Assembly: GCF_021183625.1 (NCBI RefSeq)
Contig: NZ_CP089214.1
Coordinates: forward strand, 1,364,001 to 1,428,000
DNA: 64,000 nucleotides
Origin: Nocardia asteroides
Lineage (GTDB): Bacteria > Actinomycetota > Actinomycetes > Mycobacteriales > Mycobacteriaceae
Direction of reading: 5' to 3'
This document shows positions 25,938 through 34,907 of this stretch, piece after piece (the stretch's first letter is position 1; each line of letters opens with the position of its first letter). The notes below the pieces were generated by a model, which did no database searches, had not been told where the DNA came from, and saw nothing but the letters and a program-made list of their open reading frames with translations. Position numbers and translations under genes: made by a program.

Positions 25938-26760
25938 CCTGCACCTCCAGCTTGCGCCTGCCCGCCGCCAGCAGCGCCTGCCCGAGCGCCGCCATCGCGA
26001 GCACCCAGAACAGCTGCACACCGACGACCGCGAGCGCCGCGGTGCCGGTGACCCGGCCGGAGAGCACGTCGACCGGCGCCTGCAGCACCGAGGGGAAGGG
26101 GGTCGCCGCGGCGAGCGCGCCGAGCCAGCCGGGGAAGAGGTGCACCGGGACGAAGAGCCCGGCGAGGAAGGAGCCGAGCACCTGGTGCAGCGTGCGGAGC
26201 CCGCGGGTCTCCACCACCCAGAAGCCGATCATGGCGGTGCCGAAGAGCGCCAGCGACGAAATAGCCGTGCCGAGCAGCACACTCACGATTCCGAGCAGGT
26301 ACGGGGCCGGGGTGTTCGGCAGGTCGAGCCCGCCGTAGACCAGCGCCCCGACCGCGAGGGTGGGCAGCCCGCGCGGCAGCAGGGTGCAGGTGGCCCGGCC
26401 GAGGTCGCCGGCGAGGGTGGCGAGCTGGAGGTCGACCGGGCGCAGGAAGTCGACCGCGATGTCGCCGCTGCGCACCCGCTCGCCCAGCTCCAGGCCGGAG
26501 TCGGTGAAGAGCACCGCGCCGAGCAGCGCCTGCGACAGCCACACGTAGGCACTGATACTGCCCGCGTCGTACCCGCCGAACGAGCCGGCCGAGCCGATCG
26601 CGGCCAGCATGACCGCGCCGCGCAGCAGCCCGAACACGCTGTTGGTGAACATGCCGGCGAAGAGCGCCAGCTTGTACTGCCACTGCCTGCGGAAACCGGC
26701 CACCGCGAGCCGCCGGTAGACCATGGCGCCGCCGAGTCCGGGCAGCGCGCGCACAGCCAT
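25930..26760 (-). CDS. ABC-2 type permease, COG4587-like
   Basis: The protein has 276 residues and about six transmembrane segments. It carries the family segment RSGDIAVDFLRPVDLQL, equivalent to KLDIYHLRPQPLLLQ in its partner, which shows the two permeases are distant paralogues forming a heterodimer. The ATG at 26760 (MAVRALPG) has GGGGAGGGG closely upstream. It is the first gene of the exporter operon and is divergent from a TetR gene, so the exporter is probably under TetR control. Confidence 0.85.
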   Translation of the reverse strand: MAVRALPGLGGAMVYRRLAVAGFRRQWQYKLALFAGMFTNSVFGLLRGAVMLAAIGSAGSFGGYDAGSISAYVWLSQALLGAVLFTDSGLELGERVRSGDIAVDFLRPVDLQLATLAGDLGRATCTLLPRGLPTLAVGALVYGGLDLPNTPAPYLLGIVSVLLGTAISSLALFGTAMIGFWVVETRGLRTLHQVLGSFLAGLFVPVHLFPGWLGALAAATPFPSVLQAPVDVLSGRVTGTAALAVVGVQLFWVLAMAALGQALLAAGRRKLEVQGG

Positions 26761-26997
26761 CGCCCCACCCCTCCCCGACCCGGACACGAAGGAGGCACAT
26801 TACCCCCGAAACCGGGCCGCGAAAAGGGATTTACGCGGTGACCGAGCGGCTCGCGCGCGCCGTCCGAAGTGGTGGTCGAAGCCGAACCGGCCGGTGCCGA
26901 TCCCGCGCTCGCCGGAGCTCGGAGCGCACCCGGCGCATGACCGATCCGGCCACCGGACCGGCGAAGGCCGCTCCGCCGCGCCCCGCCCTCGGTAAGA

Positions 26998-27010
26998 TGA
27001 GCGACGCTCA
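26998..27010. promoter_or_regulatory. Candidate TetR operator TGAGCG-A-CGCTCA
   Basis: A perfect 13-bp palindrome lies 22 bases upstream of the tetR start at 27032, in the 271-bp divergent spacer shared with the ABC exporter. This is a classic position for an autorepressed TetR. The rest of the spacer shows no further obvious element. Confidence 0.65.
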
Positions 27011-27031
27011 CTTTCCGGCCGGCGGGAGACG

Positions 27032-27667
27032 ATGGTGCCGACGAAGACGGCCGCGCAGCGGCGACGCCCCACCCAGGACCGGGCCAAGGCGACCAGGGAG
27101 CACATCCTGGACACCGCCGCCCGGCTCTTCGGCGAGCGCGGGATCGCGGGCACCTCGACGAACCGGATCGCGGCGGAGGCCGGGGTCAGCATCGGCACCG
27201 TCTACCGCTACTTCGCCGACCGCTCGGTGCTGGTCGAGGAGTTGCTGGCGCGGCTGCTGGAGTCGGTGGAGAAGCGCTTTACGCAGCGCATGTTCGACCT
27301 CTCCGGGAAGGGCCCCACCGAGGTCTGGGTCGACATCCTGACCGTCATCACCGACGAGCTGGTCGCCCGTGCCGCGCTGGTCCGCGCGCTGGTGGCCGGC
27401 GTGCAGTTCTACAGCAGCGGCATCCCGGAGTTCGAGCCGCGGCTGCGGCTGCTGGTGAAGGTGATGCTCATCCAGCTGCTCGGCCCCGGCGACGACCACC
27501 GCTACGACGTGATGACGTTCGTGCTGATCAACACCGGTTTCGCGGCGGCGCTGCGGAGCTCGGCGCTGGAGGTGGAGAGCACGGCGCGGCGCGAGGCGAT
27601 CGACATGACCGGCCGGATGATCGGCGCCTTCCTCGAGTCGGAGAGCGACGCCGTCGGGCAAAAGTGA
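27032..27667 (+). CDS. TetR family transcriptional regulator
   Basis: The 211-residue regulator has the TetR helix-turn-helix IAAEAGVSIGTVYRYFADRS (about residues 46-65) and a helical ligand domain with GVQFYSSGIPEFEPRL in the middle. The ATG at 27032 follows GGGAGAC and a perfect palindrome. It is divergent from the three-gene ABC-2 exporter, so it probably represses the exporter until an exported compound binds. A 13-bp palindrome, CGCGAG-G-CTCGCG, at 27701-27713 behind the gene may act as a weak terminator. Confidence 0.87.
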   Translation: MVPTKTAAQRRRPTQDRAKATREHILDTAARLFGERGIAGTSTNRIAAEAGVSIGTVYRYFADRSVLVEELLARLLESVEKRFTQRMFDLSGKGPTEVWVDILTVITDELVARAALVRALVAGVQFYSSGIPEFEPRLRLLVKVMLIQLLGPGDDHRYDVMTFVLINTGFAAALRSSALEVESTARREAIDMTGRMIGAFLESESDAVGQK

Positions 27668-27848
27668 GCACCTCCCCACTTTTCGGCAGCGCCGATTCCC
27701 GCGAGGCTCGCGCCGCGGCCCGTTCCAACTGGTCAGCCCGGGTGCCGGGAGTCCCGCACGGTTATCTGTAAAGCGGAGTAGCAGGTGAGTCGGCGGGCGT
27801 CCTACCGTGTTCCACACCACACCCGGTCCGCGACGAGGAGGTCACCCC

Positions 27849-29039
27849 GTGCCGATCGAGAGCATCGCTCGTCCCGCCCTCGAACGAGATCCGCAGGTCC
27901 TGGCGAGGAAGGTCACCGCGCGGCTGCTGGAGAGCGGGGCGCTCGCCGCGGCCGCGGAGAGCACGGAGACCACCACCGTGGTCCGCATGTGTCTCAAATG
28001 GGCCATCCAGCGGCTGGAGGGGCTGCCCTCCCCGGAGCGCACCGACCGGCTGGCGACCGCCGCCGCGGGCTGGGCACGGGCGGGCGTGCCGATCGCGACG
28101 GTGCTGCACGCGGTGCACGTCGGCTTCGAGTACGGGCTCGACCTGCTCTTCGGCGGGCAGGGCTCGGCCGAGCGCGCGGACATCGTCGCGGGCGCCTTCG
28201 TCAGCCTGGAGCTGCTCGGCGTGATCACCGCGACGGTCAGCAAGGCCTACGTCCGGGAGTGCAGGGCGGCCGCGCTGGAGGACCGGACCGCCGCGCACAC
28301 CCTGACCTCGATGCTGCTCGGCGGCCACCCGACCTCGGCCATGGCGCGGGCCGGCGGTATCCGGCTGGCCGAGCACTACGCGGTGCTCGCGCTCGCCATT
28401 CCGCCGCACCCGGACGAGAGCAGGCCGCAGCTGGACGGCCGGGTGGTCGCCAGGCGCACGCTGCGCAGGCTGCAGTCCGGGCTCGCCGATCGCTTCGGCA
28501 CCGCCGCGCTCTCGCTGCTCTCGGTGGACGGCGGCACCGTGCTGCTCCCCGCCGACCACCCCGCCGCCGCCGAGCTGGACGAGGTGCTGCGCGCGCTGGC
28601 ACGGGCCGCGCGGGTGCCGCTCACCGCGACGGTGGTCGAATCACCGCCGGACCTGGTCTCCGCCGCGGTGCACGACGCGCACGAGCTGCTCGACATCGTC
28701 GAGCAGTCCGGCCGCGGCCCCGGGCTGCACCGCTTCCCCGACCTGGCGCTGCAGTACCAGCTGACCAGGCCCGGGGTGGGCAGGGAGCTGCTCGGCACCC
28801 GGCTGCGGCCGCTGCTGGAGTACCCCGACCTGCTGGCGACGCTCCGCGTCCACATCGGCAACGACCTGAGCAGGCGGCGCACCGCGGAGCAGCTGCACAT
28901 CCACCCGAACACCCTCGACCACCGGCTGCGCCGGGTCGGCGAGATCACCGGGCTCGACCCGTCGGACCCGCGCCAGCTGTGGTACCTGCGCTCGGCGCTC
29001 GTGATCTGCGCGGGCGGCCGGGGTCAGCGCCCCGCCTGA
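27849..29039 (+). CDS. PucR/CdaR-type helix-turn-helix regulator
   Basis: The 396-residue protein has an N-terminal helical sensor-like region, a central GGDEF-like/RsbRD region, and a C-terminal PucR helix-turn-helix. The last part reads LRVHIGNDLSRRRTAEQLHIHPNTLDHRLRRVGEITGLD (in two runs: a recognition helix at HPNTLDHRLRRV preceded by RRTAEQLHI). It binds DNA and probably senses a small catabolite. The GTG at 27849 has GAGGAGG 6-7 bases upstream and is preferred to the start at 27807. Its end overlaps the converging ABC1 kinase gene by 16 bases. No target is evident. Confidence 0.82.
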   Translation: MPIESIARPALERDPQVLARKVTARLLESGALAAAAESTETTTVVRMCLKWAIQRLEGLPSPERTDRLATAAAGWARAGVPIATVLHAVHVGFEYGLDLLFGGQGSAERADIVAGAFVSLELLGVITATVSKAYVRECRAAALEDRTAAHTLTSMLLGGHPTSAMARAGGIRLAEHYAVLALAIPPHPDESRPQLDGRVVARRTLRRLQSGLADRFGTAALSLLSVDGGTVLLPADHPAAAELDEVLRALARAARVPLTATVVESPPDLVSAAVHDAHELLDIVEQSGRGPGLHRFPDLALQYQLTRPGVGRELLGTRLRPLLEYPDLLATLRVHIGNDLSRRRTAEQLHIHPNTLDHRLRRVGEITGLDPSDPRQLWYLRSALVICAGGRGQRPA

Positions 29040-30403
29040 CCCGCCCGCCAGCGCGCGATCGCGCGGCCGATCTCGGTGGCAGGCGGCTCGTCGTAGAGCC
29101 ACTCCCTGGCCAGCGTGTGCCAGTTGGCGGTGACGCCGAGCTGGCCGAGCAGCGCGAAGGTGAAGAGGTCGGCGCGCCGGGAGAAGACGTGTTCGGGCGG
29201 CAGCAGCTGGTGCCGCATACCGCGGAACTCCGTCGCGCGCGGGTCGATCGCGAGGATCACCGCCCCGGTGGCGATCTCCGGGGTGATGGCGATCGGCTCG
29301 TCCACCAGGTGCCAGCCCGCCGCGGCCCAGACGTACTCCAGGCACTCCGCCGCGGTGACCCCGGCCGCCGGGTCGATGATGCCGCGCCCGACCCAGGCCG
29401 CGTACAGGTCGGCGGCGCGCTGCTCCCCCGCCGCGCGCAGGCAGGAGCGCTCGAAATCGACGTGCACCGGGTCCATCCGGTCGTAGAGCCCGTAGTCGAC
29501 GAAGGCCACCCTGCCGTCCTTCGCCAGCAGCACGTTGCCGGGGTGCGGGTCGCCGCAGAACTCGAAGTCGTGGAAGAGCGAGCTGATGTAGAAGCGGTAG
29601 ATCAGCTCGCCGTACCGGTTCCGCTCCGCGGCAGGCAGCGTGCGCAGATGCTCGAAGGAGTGGCCGTCGACGAGCTCGGTCACCAGCACCCGGGCGGTGC
29701 AGTACTCGAGCAGCGCGTCCGGGACGAAGACGAACGGGTGGCCGCGGTAGCGGGTGGCGACCCGGTGCTGGGTGCGCGCCTCGCGCGGGTAGTCGAGTTC
29801 GTTGCCGATGCTGCGGGCGACCTCGGCGAGCACGTCGGTGTCGGCGGCGCTCGGCAGCGCCGAACGCCACAGCGCGGAGAACACCTCGAGGTTGCGCAGA
29901 TCGGCCCGGATCGCCTCCTCGACCCCCGGGTACTGCACCTTCACCGCGACCGCGCGGCCGTCGAGCAGCCTGGCCCGGTAGACCTGGCCGATCGAGGCCG
30001 CCGCGATCGGCTCCGCGTCGAACTCGGCGAAGACCCGTGCGAGCGGCCCCAGCTCGTCCTCGAGCACCTCCCGCATGCCGGCGAAGGGCACCGCGGGCAC
30101 CCGGTCGCGCAGCTCGGCGAGTTTGGTCCGGAAGAGCTCGCGGTGCGACTCCGGCACCAGCTCCAGGTCGAGCACCGAGAGCATCTGGCCCAGCTTCATG
30201 GCCGCGCCCTTCAGCCCGCCGAGCACCGTCACCAGCTGCTGCGCCGAGGCCAGCGCGGACCGCTCGGCGAGCACCCGCCGCGCCTGTTCGGTGCGGCCGA
30301 TCATGGCCAGCCGCACCCCGGCCCCGCGCACGGCCTGCCCGGCGGCCAGCCTGCCCAGCCTGCCGCCCCGGCCCAACCGTGTTCTCGGCACCCGATCGGC
30401 CAC
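29024..30403 (-). CDS. ABC1/AarF/UbiB family atypical kinase
   Basis: The 459-residue protein has the hallmarks of the ABC1 family: the Ala-rich KxGQ motif (GAAMKLGQMLSV), the nucleotide loop PIAAASIGQVYRARL, the lysine in AVAVKVQYPG, and the catalytic GDPHPGNVLL followed by FVDYGL. These atypical kinases support lipid or quinone metabolism, but the substrate is unknown. The GTG at 30403 has a near-ideal AGGAGGTGA placed 5 bases upstream and is preferred to the GTG at 30412, which lies inside that site. It is divergent from the sigma factor gene. Confidence 0.88.
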   Translation of the reverse strand: MADRVPRTRLGRGGRLGRLAAGQAVRGAGVRLAMIGRTEQARRVLAERSALASAQQLVTVLGGLKGAAMKLGQMLSVLDLELVPESHRELFRTKLAELRDRVPAVPFAGMREVLEDELGPLARVFAEFDAEPIAAASIGQVYRARLLDGRAVAVKVQYPGVEEAIRADLRNLEVFSALWRSALPSAADTDVLAEVARSIGNELDYPREARTQHRVATRYRGHPFVFVPDALLEYCTARVLVTELVDGHSFEHLRTLPAAERNRYGELIYRFYISSLFHDFEFCGDPHPGNVLLAKDGRVAFVDYGLYDRMDPVHVDFERSCLRAAGEQRAADLYAAWVGRGIIDPAAGVTAAECLEYVWAAAGWHLVDEPIAITPEIATGAVILAIDPRATEFRGMRHQLLPPEHVFSRRADLFTFALLGQLGVTANWHTLAREWLYDEPPATEIGRAIARWRAGQAGR

Positions 30404-30579
30404 CGCGGTCACCTCCTCGTGTCCGCCGCCCGAGTTCGGGCGTCCCGGTATTCTCCGCAGCCCGGCCCTCGCTTGTCGACCGGCCACCGACCGGAGCTGC
30501 CAGCGCATTCCTATCCGCCGAGCGAAACATCGCGCGCGGCCCGATCCGCGGAGCGAAAAGCGGGTTCGGGGGGCGGTTG

Positions 30580-30597
30580 ACCGCCCGGCCGGGCGGT
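30580..30597. promoter_or_regulatory. Perfect 18-bp palindrome ACCGCCCGGCCGGGCGGT
   Basis: This symmetric GC-rich palindrome lies 71 bases upstream of the sigma factor start, in the spacer shared with the ABC1 kinase gene. It could be an operator or form a hairpin in the 5' leader. GGTT at about 30575 precedes it, but no clear GGGTA element follows at the spacing of a SigF-type promoter. Confidence 0.5.
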
Positions 30598-30667
30598 AGC
30601 CGACGGGATGTCGCCACTCTCTACCCGCGAGCCCGCCGGGTGGAGGCAATCGGAAGCGAGGATCTCG

Positions 30668-31483
30668 ATGACACTCGTCGCAGCTCACGAAGGCTCCGCC
30701 GCGCGCCGCACCCAGCGGGGCACCGACAGCTACGACGGGATCGAGCCGCTGCTGGAACAGCTCGCCGCCATGGCCGACGACGACCCGGGCCGCCGGGCGC
30801 TGCGCGAGCGGATCCTGCGCCGCTGCCTGCCGCTCGCCGACCACATCGCGCGCCGCTTCACCGGCCGCGGCGAGACCTACGACGACCTGCACCAGAGCGC
30901 GTCGATCGGGCTGATCCTCGCGGTCGACCGCTTCGACCCCGCCCGCGGCGCCTCGTTCCTCGCCTTCGCGGTGCCGACCATCATGGGCGAGGTGCGCAGG
31001 CATTTCCGCGACCGGACCTGGGCGGTCCGGGTGCCGCGGCGGGTCAAGGAGACCCAGCTGGCGCTCGGGCCGGTCATCGAGCGGCTGTGCCAGAAGCACG
31101 GCCGGATGCCGACCGCCATCGAGATCGCCGTGGAGATGAACGTCGACCTGCTCGAGGTCACCCAGGCGCTGATGGCCGGTAATGCCTACCGCACCAACTC
31201 GCTGGACACCGGCGCGGACGGCGAGGAGGGCTCGGTCGCCGCGCAGATCACCGAGACGCTCGGTGATGTCGACCCCGCGTACGACCTCACCGAGGACGCG
31301 CTCGCCGTCGCGCCGCTGCTGCGTGAGCTCTCCGAGCGCGACCGGCGCATCCTGCACCTGCGCTTCTTCGAGAACCGCACGCAGTCCCAGATCGCCAGGG
31401 AGCTCGGCGTCTCGCAGATGCACATCTCGCGCATCCTGGCGCGCACCCTCGCCACCCTGCGCGATCGCGCGCTCCGGGACTGA
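30668..31483 (+). CDS. RNA polymerase sigma factor of the SigB/SigF/SigG group
   Basis: The protein has 271 residues, typical of general-stress/sporulation-type sigma factors. Region 2 contains DLHQSASIGLILAVDRFDP and FAVPTIMGEVRRHFRD, region 3 RVPRRVKE, and region 4 ERDRRILHLRFFENRTQSQ with the helix-turn-helix IARELGVSQMHISRIL. It directs RNA polymerase to alternative promoters. The ATG at 30668 (MTLVAAHEG) has GCGAGGA 5 bases upstream and is preferred to the start at 30608. No anti-sigma gene is adjacent; the PAS-PP2C phosphatase at 22041 could act in a regulatory cascade at a distance. Confidence 0.9.
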   Translation: MTLVAAHEGSAARRTQRGTDSYDGIEPLLEQLAAMADDDPGRRALRERILRRCLPLADHIARRFTGRGETYDDLHQSASIGLILAVDRFDPARGASFLAFAVPTIMGEVRRHFRDRTWAVRVPRRVKETQLALGPVIERLCQKHGRMPTAIEIAVEMNVDLLEVTQALMAGNAYRTNSLDTGADGEEGSVAAQITETLGDVDPAYDLTEDALAVAPLLRELSERDRRILHLRFFENRTQSQIARELGVSQMHISRILARTLATLRDRALRD

Positions 31484-31484
31484 A

Positions 31485-32171
31485 TCAGGCGCCGGGGTGG
31501 CGGCCCGGTTCGGCCGGGTAAAACCGCTCGACCTCGTCGCGCTCGGTGTACATGGCCCCGTAGTGCTCGGCGAGTTCGTCCGGGTCGACCACGAATTCGG
31601 CGGGCGGCGCGGCCGATTCGGCGATCGCGCTGCCCGCGATGTACCCGGCGACGGCCAGCGTGCCCGCGTACACCCCGGCCCCGGCCAGCTCGCCGTGCAG
31701 CGCGTACAGCCAGTTGCGGGCCGCCGCCATCACCGGCCCGACCCCGCTCAGCCCCGGCAGCGGCTCGACGGCGGAGTATCCGTGCGTGAGCAGGAAGGCG
31801 CCGTCGCCGCGGGCCCGCCACTCCGGCAGCACCGCGCGCACCACCTCGACCGGGGTGAGCAGCAGCAGCGGAATCAGCGCGGCCAGCGTGCCTGCGTCGA
31901 GTTCGGCGGCGGGCGTGAAGCTCTGCCCGCCGCCGATCGGCCCGTACTCGACCACGTCGATCCGGCCGAACCGCGCCCGGACGGCGGCGATCAGCTCCGG
32001 CACCGCGGCCGGGTCGGCCAGGTCGGCCGGGAACGGCACCGCCTCGATCGCCCGTGCGGCCAGTTCGTCCGCCAGCGCGGCCAGCGGCTCCGGCCGCCGC
32101 GCCACCAGCGCGACCCGGAAACCCGCGCGCCCGAACCGCCGCGCCACCGCGGTACCGAGCCCGCTGCCCGC
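31485..32171 (-). pseudogene. SDR family oxidoreductase lacking its N-terminus
   Basis: The frame encodes about 228 residues of a short-chain dehydrogenase-like protein beginning AGSGLGTAVARRFGRAG, the glycine-rich NAD(P) loop. The roughly 8-10 residues that should precede it (start codon and first beta strand) are missing. Immediately upstream, at 32172-32176, lies the equally truncated start of an HxlR-type regulator on the other strand. The catalytic region is weak: GYSAVEPLPG where Ser/Tyr-x-x-x-Lys is expected. A deletion that removed both starts and the shared promoter explains the arrangement. Translation from an upstream in-frame codon cannot be excluded. Confidence 0.65.
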
Positions 32172-32175
32172 CCGG

Positions 32176-32469
32176 GTCGGCGACACCTGGAGCCTGCTGG
32201 TGATCGCGGTTCTGGCGGACGGGCCGCGCAGACACTCGGAGCTGCTCTTGGCCGTGACCGGCATCTCGCAGCGCATGCTGACGCGCACGCTGCGCCGGCT
32301 GCGCGAGGACGGGCTGCTCACCAGGACCTCGCACCCGGAGGTGCCGCCCCGGGTCGTCTACGAGCTGACCCCGCTCGGCCACGACCTGCTCGGCATCGTC
32401 TCGGCGCTGGTCGGCTGGGCGGCCGAGCACCACGCGGAAATCGACCGGAACCGGAGCGCGCTCAGTTGA
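32176..32469 (+). pseudogene. HxlR-type winged-helix regulator lacking its N-terminus
   Basis: Homology starts abruptly at VGDTWSLLVIAVLADGPRR and runs through ISQRMLTRTLRRLREDGLL to the winged-helix wing VPPRVVYELTPLG, the typical HxlR fold. The first 15-20 residues, including any start codon, are missing. No in-frame ATG or GTG lies between the homology start and sequence antisense to the SDR gene; the next internal GTG would remove helix 1. It abuts the truncated SDR at 32172-32176. Its last 8 bases overlap the converging small gene. Confidence 0.65.
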
Positions 32470-32722
32470 GCGTGGCCTGCGCCCGGCGCAGGTAGGCGGT
32501 GTCGCGGCGCTGCTCCTCGGTGTCCGCGTCGCGCAGCGTGCGGCGGCGGTGCTCGCAGGCGACGGCGCGGAGCAGGGTGTCGAGCTGACGGTGGGTGCGG
32601 CCGTGCGGGCAGTGGCCGTCGATGTCGTGCCAGCGATGCCAGGGGTGCTGCCACTGCATCGGCGCGACCACGTACTTGACCGGCAGGTCGCCGATCGAGG
32701 GGCCGGGATGTGTGGGGCTCAT
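32462..32722 (-). CDS. Small Trp/His-rich hypothetical protein
   Basis: This 86-residue protein has a central stretch rich in Trp, His and Cys (VAPMQWQHPWHRWHDIDGHC) and an Arg-rich helical C-terminus. The ATG at 32722 has GGTGGAG just upstream, a good ribosome-binding site, and codon use is normal, so it is probably a real gene. The family was not recognised. Possible Cys/His metal binding is a guess from composition. Confidence 0.65.
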   Translation of the reverse strand: MSPTHPGPSIGDLPVKYVVAPMQWQHPWHRWHDIDGHCPHGRTHRQLDTLLRAVACEHRRRTLRDADTEEQRRDTAYLRRAQATLN

Positions 32723-32933
32723 TCACTCCACCGTAGACCGTGGGTGTGACAGGTAATGCCGGACGACCGCGGATTGAGGTTTGCCGCACTATTGCCCGCC
32801 AGCCCGTGCGGTAGCGGTGCGGCGGACTTATGGTCGAGTGCGGCAGGGTTCGGCGGTAACTCCGGACTTGCTATCTCGGATACCGGTTCCGTCGCGAGCC
32901 CCGCCATCGGCGGGGGTCGCGGCGGCATCCGCA

Positions 32934-33635
32934 TCAGTGGCCGCGCTGGTCCACCAGGACCGCGAGCCCGTCCAGGATCCGGTCGATCCCGAAGGCGAGC
33001 GCGCCGTCTCCGCCCGCGGCCGCGCCCTCCTCGGCGAACGCGGCGACGGTGGCCGGGTAGCGCTCGGCCACGGTCGGCAGCATGGCGGTGAACTGCTCGG
33101 CGAGGTCGCGCTCGAACCGCTCGGGGTCGACGCCGACGGTCTGCTGCCCCAGGCTGCGCGCGTGCCCGGTGAGCAGGACGATGCTGTCCAGGCGCTCGGC
33201 GGTGGTCAGCCCGGTGCCGGGCAGCGCGGTGAGCGCCGCCTCCATCCAGGCCATCTCGTTAGGCCCGACCGGCCGCGACCCGACCGACACCTCCAGCGCC
33301 CACGGATGCGCCCGGAACCGCTCGTAGAGCGTTTCGCACCAGCGGCGCAGCGCGGCCCGCCAGTCGTCGGCGGGCAGCTCCGGCGGCGCGCCGATCCCGG
33401 CGTCCAGCATGAGCGCGACCAGCTCGGCCTTGCCGGGGACGTATCGGTACAGCGACATCTTGGTGAAGCCGAGCCGCTCGGCCAGCCGCTGCATGGAGAG
33501 CGTGGCCAGGCCGTCGGCATCGGCGAGCGCGATCGCCTCGGCCACGATCCGCTCCGGTGTCAGTGCGGGTTTCGGGCCGCGCGTCGGGCGGCGCTCGACG
33601 CCCCAGAGCAGTTCCAGGGCGGTCGGTGCCGGCAT
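32934..33635 (-). CDS. TetR family regulator with TetR-C (tetracycline repressor-like) domain
   Basis: The 233-residue protein has the helix-turn-helix QRLAERLGFTKMSLYRYVPG (about residues 49-68) and a C-terminal domain of the TetR_C type (LTGHARSLGQQ, FAFGIDRILDGL-like ending LAFGIDRILDGLAVLVD). The ATG at 33635 follows a spacer with the perfect palindrome GGATACAGTATCC. It is divergent from a TetX-like flavin monooxygenase, a pairing that resembles tetracycline or polyketide inactivation loci. The ligand is unknown. Confidence 0.87.
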   Translation of the reverse strand: MPAPTALELLWGVERRPTRGPKPALTPERIVAEAIALADADGLATLSMQRLAERLGFTKMSLYRYVPGKAELVALMLDAGIGAPPELPADDWRAALRRWCETLYERFRAHPWALEVSVGSRPVGPNEMAWMEAALTALPGTGLTTAERLDSIVLLTGHARSLGQQTVGVDPERFERDLAEQFTAMLPTVAERYPATVAAFAEEGAAAGGDGALAFGIDRILDGLAVLVDQRGH

Positions 33636-33691
33636 GCGCGCTCCCTTGTTGACGGATAACTGTGTCTACCATACGCTGATTCGCGTCCGCC

Positions 33692-33704
33692 GGATACAGT
33701 ATCC
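33692..33704. promoter_or_regulatory. Candidate TetR operator GGATAC-A-GTATCC
   Basis: A perfect 13-bp palindrome lies 25 bases upstream of the monooxygenase start and 57 bases from the divergent tetR start. It is the probable binding site of that TetR. Confidence 0.65.
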
Positions 33705-33728
33705 ATGGGACGCAGAATGGAGACCATC

Positions 33729-34907
33729 ATGCGCACCACCACCGTCCTCATCTCGGGTGCGGGCATCGCCGGGCCCGCACTCGCCTACTGGCTGGACCGC
33801 TTCGGCTTCCGGGTCACCGTCGTCGAGCGGGCGCCCGCGCTGCGCTCCGGCGGCCAGGCCGTCGACTTCAAGGGCCGCACGCACCGCACCGTGCTGGAGC
33901 GGATGGGCGTGTGGGACGAGATCACGCGGGCGCGGACCGGCACCACGGACACCGTCTTCGTGGACGGCACCGGCCGCGAGTTGGCGACGATGCCCGGCGA
34001 GTTCACCGGCGGCGACGTCGAGATCCTGCGCGGTGATCTGTCACGGATCCTGTACCGCCGCACCGCCGATCGCTGCGACTACCGCTTCGGCGACGCCGTC
34101 TCCGCGCTCACCGAGACCGCCGCCGGGGTGCGCGTGGAGTTCGAGCGCGCCCCCGCCGAGCGCTTCGACCTGGTCCTCGGCGCCGACGGCATCCACTCCC
34201 GGGTGCGCGCGCTGGCCTTCGGCCCGGAGGCGGAGTACGTCGAGCACCTCGGCTACTGCTACGCCGTCGCCGGGGCGAGCCCGTGGACCGGCGGTACCGG
34301 CGAGCCGGAGCGCATGCGCGCCACCGGCCACAACGCGCCGGGCAGGCTCGCGGTGAGCGGCGGCCCGAAGGCCGAGCAGCTGTACCTCTTCGCCGGGCCC
34401 GCACCGGACCACGGGGCCGAACCCGCGGCGCAGCGGCGACTGGTCGCCGACGCCTTCGCCGGGCTCGGCTGGGAGGTGCCGCGCATGCTGGCCGAGCTGC
34501 CCGGCTTCGACGACTTCCACCTGGACGCCATCGCCCGGGTCCGGATGCCCGCCGTCGTTCGGGGCCGGGTCGCGCTGGTCGGCGACGCCGGGTACGGCAA
34601 CACCCTCGGCGGCTTCGGCACCGGCCTCGCCGTCGTCGGCGCCGCCGTGCTCGCCGGCGAGCTGGCCGTCGCCGACGGCGACCACACCGTCGCCCTCCCC
34701 CGCTACGACGCGCTGATGAAGCGGTACGCGAAGATCGCGGGCAACAGCAATGCCGGGCGCTTCCTCGCCCCCCGCACCGCGACCGGCATCCGGCTGCGCA
34801 ACGGGTTCCTCCGCTCCCCGGCGTTCGGGCTCATGACGAAGTACGCGAGCTCCGCCGCCGAGGAGATCGAGCTGCGCGACTACCCCGCCGCGCTCCCCAC
34901 CCCCTGA
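33729..34907 (+). CDS. FAD-dependent monooxygenase (TetX/PHBH-like)
   Basis: The 392-residue protein has the FAD-binding motif VLISGAGIAGPALAYWL, the mid-sequence LVLGADGIHSRVR (DG motif) and GRVALVGDAGYGNTLGGFG (GD motif). These define single-component aromatic or tetracycline-type hydroxylases. It uses NAD(P)H and O2 to hydroxylate a ring compound. The ATG at 33729 has GGAG 6 bases upstream; earlier in-frame ATGs at 33705 and 33717 are less well placed, and the first begins at the edge of the operator palindrome. Its regulator is the divergent TetR. Confidence 0.88.
   Translation: MRTTTVLISGAGIAGPALAYWLDRFGFRVTVVERAPALRSGGQAVDFKGRTHRTVLERMGVWDEITRARTGTTDTVFVDGTGRELATMPGEFTGGDVEILRGDLSRILYRRTADRCDYRFGDAVSALTETAAGVRVEFERAPAERFDLVLGADGIHSRVRALAFGPEAEYVEHLGYCYAVAGASPWTGGTGEPERMRATGHNAPGRLAVSGGPKAEQLYLFAGPAPDHGAEPAAQRRLVADAFAGLGWEVPRMLAELPGFDDFHLDAIARVRMPAVVRGRVALVGDAGYGNTLGGFGTGLAVVGAAVLAGELAVADGDHTVALPRYDALMKRYAKIAGNSNAGRFLAPRTATGIRLRNGFLRSPAFGLMTKYASSAAEEIELRDYPAALPTP

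Noticed and set aside
27785-30580. Long open frame across the PucR-type and ABC1 kinase genes
   Set aside because: It is an out-of-frame shadow rich in Arg/Ala/Gly; both true genes have complete family signatures.
30560-30597. SigF-type promoter (GGTT...GGGTA) upstream of the sigma factor gene
   Set aside because: GGTT is present but the expected GGGTA at the right spacing is not; the sequence there is part of the 18-bp palindrome.
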